From assembly GCA_027625915.1 (NCBI GenBank), contig JANTQA010000048.1, positions 992,001 through 1,056,000 of the forward strand: DNA of 64,000 nucleotides, in the 5' to 3' direction. The stretch comes from Anaeramoeba flamelloides. Taxonomy: Eukaryota > Metamonada > Anaeramoebidae. How positions within the stretch are numbered: the first letter of the stretch is position 1; every line of letters starts with the position of its first letter. A program made the translations under genes and the position numbers. The notes under the pieces were generated by a model. That model made no database searches. It was not told the origin of the DNA and worked only from the letters and a program-made list of their open reading frames with translations. Of the stretch, positions 57,901 to 64,000 are shown piece by piece.

Positions 57901-60733
57901 TTAAACTCTATTGTTTTTCGAAAAAAGTAGATCTCCTTTTGTTATCAAACAATTATTTGAGTATTCTATAGAAATCCTACTTTAATCAACTCTGGATAGG
58001 TTTATTACTAAGCTCATAAAAAAATTTACCTGATTTATAAAAATTATTTGATTTTAAATAATGAAATTACACAGCAATTTACCTTGTATTAACAATTAAA
58101 AATCTTGTTAGGGATTATATTCGTGTCAGATCTTTTATTCCCAACTATACATTAATTCAAATGTTAATAATCAAAAAGATTTCCTAAACTTGATAAGGAT
58201 TCGAAGGGTGATTAAAACCTTTTAAGAATAAAAATATCAAACCTAGATTCACTTATTTTCATTTATATTTTTTTTAATTCCAAATTAATTTTATCATTTG
58301 TTCTTTGATTTAATTTATTTAATTTTTTGAACAAAATAAGAAATCACTTTTTTATATTAATATTTTTTTGTTTAGGTGTCTAGGGACTTACTGTGTATTT
58401 ATTCCATACCCGGGGATCAACTTGGTACAAAAAAAATATATATTGTGAAATTTCACTTCTATTGATTGACAAAATTCTAATACAAAAAAAAATTAAAAGA
58501 TCTCTCAAAAAAAAGCAATCGTCAATTTCAACAAATTCAAAGAATTGTTAATTTTGGGGATTCAAAAGAAAAGAAGAATTCACGGGACCTTGACTTATTT
58601 TGTTGAAATTTTATAAAATAAAAAAAGGACAAAATCATAAGATTCTCAGGATAAAAAATTGGAATGACAAAAAAACCTAGGATAGCTCAATTACAAAAAG
58701 TAAAATAATAAAAAAAAAGTACTTAAGGGTCTAGCCATTTACCTTAATTTCGTCCATACGCAAGAACCTCAAAACAAAAAAAAAATTCAATGAAAAAATA
58801 ATTCAAGTTATTGAATAAGGAAAAAAAATAATAAGTAAGAATAAATATTAAAATAAATTACTTAACTTCAAAAATTCAAATAACAAGAAAAAAAAAAATT
58901 GAAATTGATTCCATATACAAAAAATATAAGAGAACAACAATATTCGAAAGATCTTAATTTCAAAAAATCAATTAATATGAAAAAAAATACTAGATATTTT
59001 ACTTTGTTTATATATACAAAGTGTTTAAATTTCTCCAGTTTAAAAAAAAAGGATTCCAATCAATACTAAATCAATTTAATTGATTTAAAAAAATTCTGAG
59101 AAATTTTGTAGACATCAGCATTAGGCATACTGGGGATTTTGTAACATTCATGAGATAAAAATTACTATTTTCAGATTATAAAAAATTTTAAAAAAATACC
59201 CAAGATCTCAAAGTACAAAAGAGTAGCACCTCGAGTATAACTCTGTTGTTGTTAAATTTATATATTAGTAGCCATTCAAATTGTGAATTGAGAATCGCTT
59301 TCAACACTTTTTAAAAAAAAATTTCTTTTTACTCATTGTTTATTTTTTTTGATGATTGATTGTACATCTCGGGTAGTTGGATTTAACTTGGTATTAGTTA
59401 CACTAAGTATTACAAAAAATGTTTTTAATTTCAAAAAAATTAATTTTCACCGTTATGATATCATACTAACATTAAAGATTTTAAATTTTGAATACTTTTT
59501 AATATGATTTTAAATTTTTATTTAATTTTACATTATCATAATAACCTAACCAGTACATTCCAATATATTTTTTATTGAATTTATAAGACCTTTCATAAAA
59601 AAAAATTGTTAAATTGATTTTTATTTTATAAAAAAAGTATAAATTACAACTTTTCAAATTTTATTCTTCTTATTATTCATTTGTTAAGAAAAATATCCAG
59701 TGTTGTCAGTTACACTTTTAAGGTAAAACTTTTAACGAAATTTAAGGAACAAAAAAATTTCAAATTAAGGTACAAAATTTGAAATTTTTTTTTACAATTT
59801 ATTTTAGTAGAATCTGAATTTTGTGCGTTAATTTGAGATTTTTTTTGTTGCACAAATTTTGTAGCAGTTTGTGCCTTAAAAGTGGAACTTACTGTCTTGA
59901 AATTACTCAAAAAATATAATACACTTATTGAGCAATTATATTTAATTTTTCAAATGAATAGAAGTTTTATAATAATAAAACAATACAAAAAGAGTTAATT
60001 TAAAGAATTTTTACTATTTAAATCTCAAATTTAGAAAATTGAAGAAACTTAAATTTTGAACGATATATTTATTTAAAAAACAATTGAATTATTGTATTTA
60101 TTTTTTTATAAAAAAAGAAGAAGAAAATCGGAGATTTATAAAATGAGAACTTTTAGTGGTATTTAATAATGAAAAAACAATTTAAAACTTTTGAAAAAAA
60201 ATATTATTAATCACAAATCGGATCAAAAAGTATTAATAGAATTAATTTTTTAAAGTATACATCTGATTACTTTTATTCTGTTTTTTAATAGATGAATTAA
60301 ACAATTGATGTTTTCTAAGTTTAAATAATTTCCTGTATATTGAGTTTTTTTATTAGTAATAGTTGAATAATTAATAAATATTATTAAATATCAAAAGGTA
60401 ATAGCCTTTTTATTTTACTAAATCAACAAAAAAAAATATATATATTGAATGATTAATAAAATTCTTTTTATAAATTCGCTCCCAAAGTATTATAACGACC
60501 ATATTGGTCATTTTTTCTAACGATTTCTACCATAATTTGTTTTTAATTTAATCAAATATCCAATACCAAATAAAAAAAAACAAAAGTTCAAAATATTTTT
60601 AACCATAAATATGTGATTTTTCAATTTTGAAATTACATGTAATTCCAGTGAAAAATAATTTTCTGATATGAAATAACAATTATTTGATTTTTTTAATCAG
60701 GAACATAAATATATTTAAAAAAAATTAATATAT
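57901..60733. other. Intergenic DNA with old repeat fragments
   Basis: CTTAAGGGTCTAGCCATTTACC at about 58725 is the near inverse of GGTAAATGACTAGACCCTTAAG at about 40670, so a shared repeat ends here. A 59710-59910 minus-strand frame has coding-like composition but lacks an ATG. Nothing else is supported. Confidence 0.4.
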
Positions 60734-61303
60734 GTCTCTACGACCCAAAAAACACTAAAAATGAAAAACTGGTCAAATAATTTCCATTAATACAATTAAA
60801 AAAACAAAATGATAAAATAAAAATAAATAAAGTTTCAATTTAGCTTTTTCTTGAAAACATTTTTTGCCAAAATCATTGAATTCAAACTTGAAATTATGTA
60901 TATTTTTAGATACACTCTCTTGTTTTAACTCATTTACAAAAACAAATTCTAAATTATGGGAATTTTCTTTTCACAAAAGGCACTAATTTGGTACTCGAAT
61001 GTTTTTTTTAGTTTTAAATGGTAAAATATAAAAAAAAGTTAAACTAAAAGGATAAACTTTCTGGAAAAGCATTCTAATTTAATATATCAACTTATTCTTT
61101 GATTTCAAAATTTTCTCAACCCCAATTTTTCAAAAAAAAAATAAAAAAGTGCACACTAATTCCAAAAAATATTTTCGATATTCAAAAGTTGAGAGTGTTT
61201 TTATTCTAAAAATAATTATCACAGTGTTTAATTGAATTAAGTTCTGTTCTTAATTTCGAAAAATATTAATCAGAAAAAAATAGTGCTTAATTTTATTAAG
61301 GAC
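60734..61303 (+). mobile_element. GTCCYT-ended MITE, copy B, 570 bp
   Basis: Starts GTCTCTACGACC, ends TTATTAAGGAC, and is flanked by ATAT on both sides. It is collinear with 1310-1878 at roughly 90% identity, including GGGAATTTTCTTTTCACAAAAGG. Non-coding. Confidence 0.85.
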
Positions 61304-62131
61304 ATATGATGAATTATCTATCTCTAAAAAAAAATAAACAATGAGAGTATTTTTAGGAAAGGTTCCAAAGACTGAAAACTCAATTCCGATTTTAAATGGG
61401 TCTGAGTTATAATTTTTAAAATCATTTTATTGGTACAAAAAAGCCGATACCCAGCACTTTTTGGGATCTAGCAAATATTTTTCTACTTTTTTTTTTCTTT
61501 TACCTAAAGAGGTTTTATTGAAATAATTGACTAAGAAACCCTTACAATGTCAAATATAGAGAGTTACGAAATAATACCAAATTTGATTAAATAGCATTAA
61601 ATTGATTTTGTAATTATCTAAAACTCAGTCTGTTTCAAATTATCTTTAAGAAATCTGAATCTAGAGGTATTAAAAGTATTTCAAAAATTCAAAGGAATCG
61701 AATGTAATTTGTGTTTTCTATTTATTTGTTTTGTTGCTTTTTTATTCATTGGTGTCTCTTGGACCAATGAATTATACTAAATTCGAAAAAAGATAATCTG
61801 ATGAAATTTTATCCCAATATAATTTCAAATACTGATCCATCAAAATATTTTTAATTAAATACCAAATTAAATATTAAAACAAATATTTAATATGTACACC
61901 TTAACGGTAATTGGAATTTAAGATACAATCATCTTCAATGATTCAATTAGCAAATTTTAGAAATCTGAATTTTTATTTTTAATCAGAACCCAAAGGATGA
62001 AACCAAATCAAAAAACAACCCAGATCTTATTTAATTTCGGATCTACCAAACACAAGTACAGATTTTTTTACTCCATGAAAACATTTTTTACTCTTTTTTG
62101 TTTATTATTTTTATTTTAATTTTATAAACTG
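61304..62131. promoter_or_regulatory. Upstream region of the RPN3 gene
   Basis: A/T-rich. About 61370-61650 resembles part of 40050-40450 (for example AAATTGATT..AATT runs and the CAAATTTGATTAAAT block), so it includes old repeat DNA. The last 60 bases before the ATG are T-rich. No promoter motif is identified. Confidence 0.35.
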
Positions 62132-64000
62132 ATGGAACATACAACACTTAGTTCGAAAGACTTAATAACAATTCAAGATCTTAAAGAGCACTTATTACTT
62201 TTACAAAAGTCTGTTGATGAGGACGAAGGTCGATACTTGGTAAGGGTCTTAAGGAAACTCAGTATTACACGCAGAAGAATTACCCCACAAATTCTTGCCA
62301 AATTAATTGAGGAGTCTTTAAAAGAAGAAAGTAAAACAAAATCACTTTTGGTTACAATTTTCCCAAGCACACTCATTAAAGAAGATGAAAAGGAAGGAGA
62401 AGAAAAAGAAATGCAAATTGAAATTGAAAAAGAAAAAGAAGAAGAAGAAGAAGAGGAAGAAGAGAAAGGTCAACAACAAAGAAATATAATTATTCAAGCC
62501 AAATATCCTGAAGAAAAAGCTTACCTTCAATTGTTGTCCTTATTAGAATTATTTAAACTTAAAGATTATGAAAATGCTTTGAAGTTATGTGAATTCTCGA
62601 TCGACTTTATCGAAAAAAAGAATAGAAGGACTCTTGATTCTTTCTTTTCAAAAGTTTTTTTTTATTACTCAAGAATAAATGAAATTTTGGGTCACTCAAA
62701 ACAAATTAGAAAGTAACAACAATTACCAACCTTTTTTTTTTTTAAACAATAATAAAAACATCACAAAAATCAACAAAAAAAGAAAAAAAAAGAAAAAAAA
62801 ATTAAAAAAAAATCACTTTTCTTTTTTTTATACATCTTTATTTTTTCCTTTTTTTCTTTTTTACTTAACAACCTTTTCTTTTCTTGTCATACACAAATCT
62901 ATTTCACAAATAACTAAAATAAACCAAACAAATTCAAAAGAAAATTACTTTCAGCTTATAGAACAAGTACTTTAAGACGTGACGTTTCAACACAAGCAGT
63001 TTTAATCAATTGCTTACTTCGTAATTATTTACAATTCAATCTGTACGATCAGGGTGATAAATTGATTTCAAAATCACAATTCCCTCCTAATTCTTTAAAT
63101 AGTCAGCATGTCAGATACTTATATTATCTTGGAAGAATCAAAGCAATCCAATTAGACTATACTGAAAGTTTTAGGTGTTTAAGAGAAGCCAAAAGAAAAG
63201 CACCAAGAGCTGGTAAATATTTTTCAATTCAAATCAAATTTCTTAAAAAAAAAAGAAAAAAGAAAATGTGTCAAAATAAAAAGAAAAAAATTTTCTTTCT
63301 TTCTTTTTTAAACCAACAAACAAAATGAAAGATTTTTTAACAACTAAATTTTTGAATCACTTTCTTAATGTTTATAATTTCAATTTTTTGTGATTTCATA
63401 CCATAAAAATCAACAACATTACAAACAAAAAACAAAAAACAAAAAAAAATCAAACAATAAAAAACTAAAAAAAAAACAACAAAAAAAAAACAACAAAACA
63501 AAAAACAAAAAACAAAAAAAAAAACAAACTAAACGAAAAAAGGTGCAAGAGGATTTAGATTATCTGTAAACAAATTTTTATGTATTGTCCAACTTTTAAC
63601 TGGAGAAATCCCAGAAATTGAATTATTTATGGAAAAAGATCTACAAAAATACCTTCAACCTTATTTTGAATTAACATCTGCAGTGCGTACTGGTAATCTT
63701 GGAGACTTTAAAAAAGTTGTCTTAAGAGAAGCAAAGGTATTTAAAGCAGATCAAACCTATTCTCTTATTTTAAGATTAAGACAAAATGTAATTAAAACTG
63801 GTTTAAAAAAATTGAATTCGGCTTATTCAAGGATCTCTTTTGAAGACATTTCCAAAAAATTACAATTAGATTCCTCTGATTCTGTAGAGTCAATTTGTTC
63901 CAAAGTAATTACTTTTAATTTTTTTTTTTATTCCTTTTTGCTATTTTTTAGAAATATTTTTCCTTTTTTTTAATCAATTTTTCAATTAACTTTTCGATTA
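62132..64000 (+). CDS. RPN3: 26S proteasome regulatory subunit Rpn3/PSMD3, 5' part, truncated by window edge
   Basis: Exons 62132-62712, 62962-63212 and 63543-63904 give residues 1-398; the rest lies past the window. Donors are AGAAA|GTAAC, GCTG|GTAAAT and AAA|GTAATT; acceptors are CTTATAG|AACAAG and AAAAAG|GTGCAAG. Phases agree. Conserved family wording is seen: VLINCLLRNYLQFNLYDQ.DKL, then RYLYYLGRIKAIQL, then SVNKFLCIVQLLTGEIPE, then ELTSAVRTGNLGDF and LRQNVIKTGLKKLN.AYSRIS. This is the TPR-like helical array leading into the PCI domain. Rpn3 is a structural lid subunit of the proteasome. An unusual Glu/Lys tract of about 35 residues (about 84-118) separates the N-terminal helices. An alternative acceptor at 62954 would read into a stop and is rejected. 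Confidence 0.92.

Noticed and set aside
59710-59910. 66-codon minus-strand frame with coding-like composition
   Set aside because: No ATG, no convincing partner exon on either side, and the second half is low complexity.
1-64000. tRNA, rRNA, CRISPR arrays, LTR or other capsid-bearing elements
   Set aside because: I looked for tRNA T-loop signatures, tandem spacer arrays and long terminal direct repeats on both strands and found none I could support. A tRNA scan would be needed to exclude tRNAs fully.

Overview
The window is about three-quarters A+T and eukaryotic: genes are split by GT...AG introns, spaced kilobases apart, and separated by T/A-rich DNA full of degenerate transposon copies. 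Proteins carry long Lys/Glu or Asn tracts, and a WD40 protein ends in BTB domains split by a charged tract. This recalls amoeboid protists, best of all Anaeramoeba, with a dictyostelid-like amoeba as the alternative. That placement is my inference, not proof. Every gene whose end lies in the window stops with TAA; the only in-frame TGA I accept is read as selenocysteine.

Layout. 1-8113 holds no gene I can support, only nested repeats. 8114-11479 (+) encodes a secreted or membrane-anchored EGF-repeat protein. 14162-16168 (+) is a WD40-BTB protein. 20234-20482 (-) is a small SelW/Rdx-like selenoprotein whose SECIS element lies at about 19875-19955. 24055-25278 (+) is an intronless AN1 zinc-finger protein. 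29045-33853 (-) is an HspBP1/Fes1 Hsp70 exchange factor with a 3.9-kb intron. 38002-45473 (+) is a tweety/prominin-like pentaspan membrane protein with a 4.7-kb intron. 49026-56871 (-) is a Numb-associated (AAK1/GAK-type) kinase with eleven NPF motifs and a C-terminal region that looks like an ANTH domain. 62132 to the right edge (+) is the 5' part of the proteasome subunit gene RPN3/PSMD3.

Between and inside the genes are mariner-type and other MITEs, LINE fragments, a retroposon with a 17-bp target duplication, a foldback repeat family and a 914-bp element with arms of about 200 bp. Introns without recognisable repeats are 134-376 nt; those with them are 0.9-4.7 kb. All three LINE fragments found inside introns lie antisense to the host gene.

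The genes do not form an operon. Themes are proteostasis (Fes1, Rpn3, AN1 protein, BTB protein), endocytosis and the cell surface (kinase, pentaspan protein, EGF protein) and redox (selenoprotein). I rebuilt exon structures by hand from splice signals, reading phase and remembered family sequences, with no alignments run.
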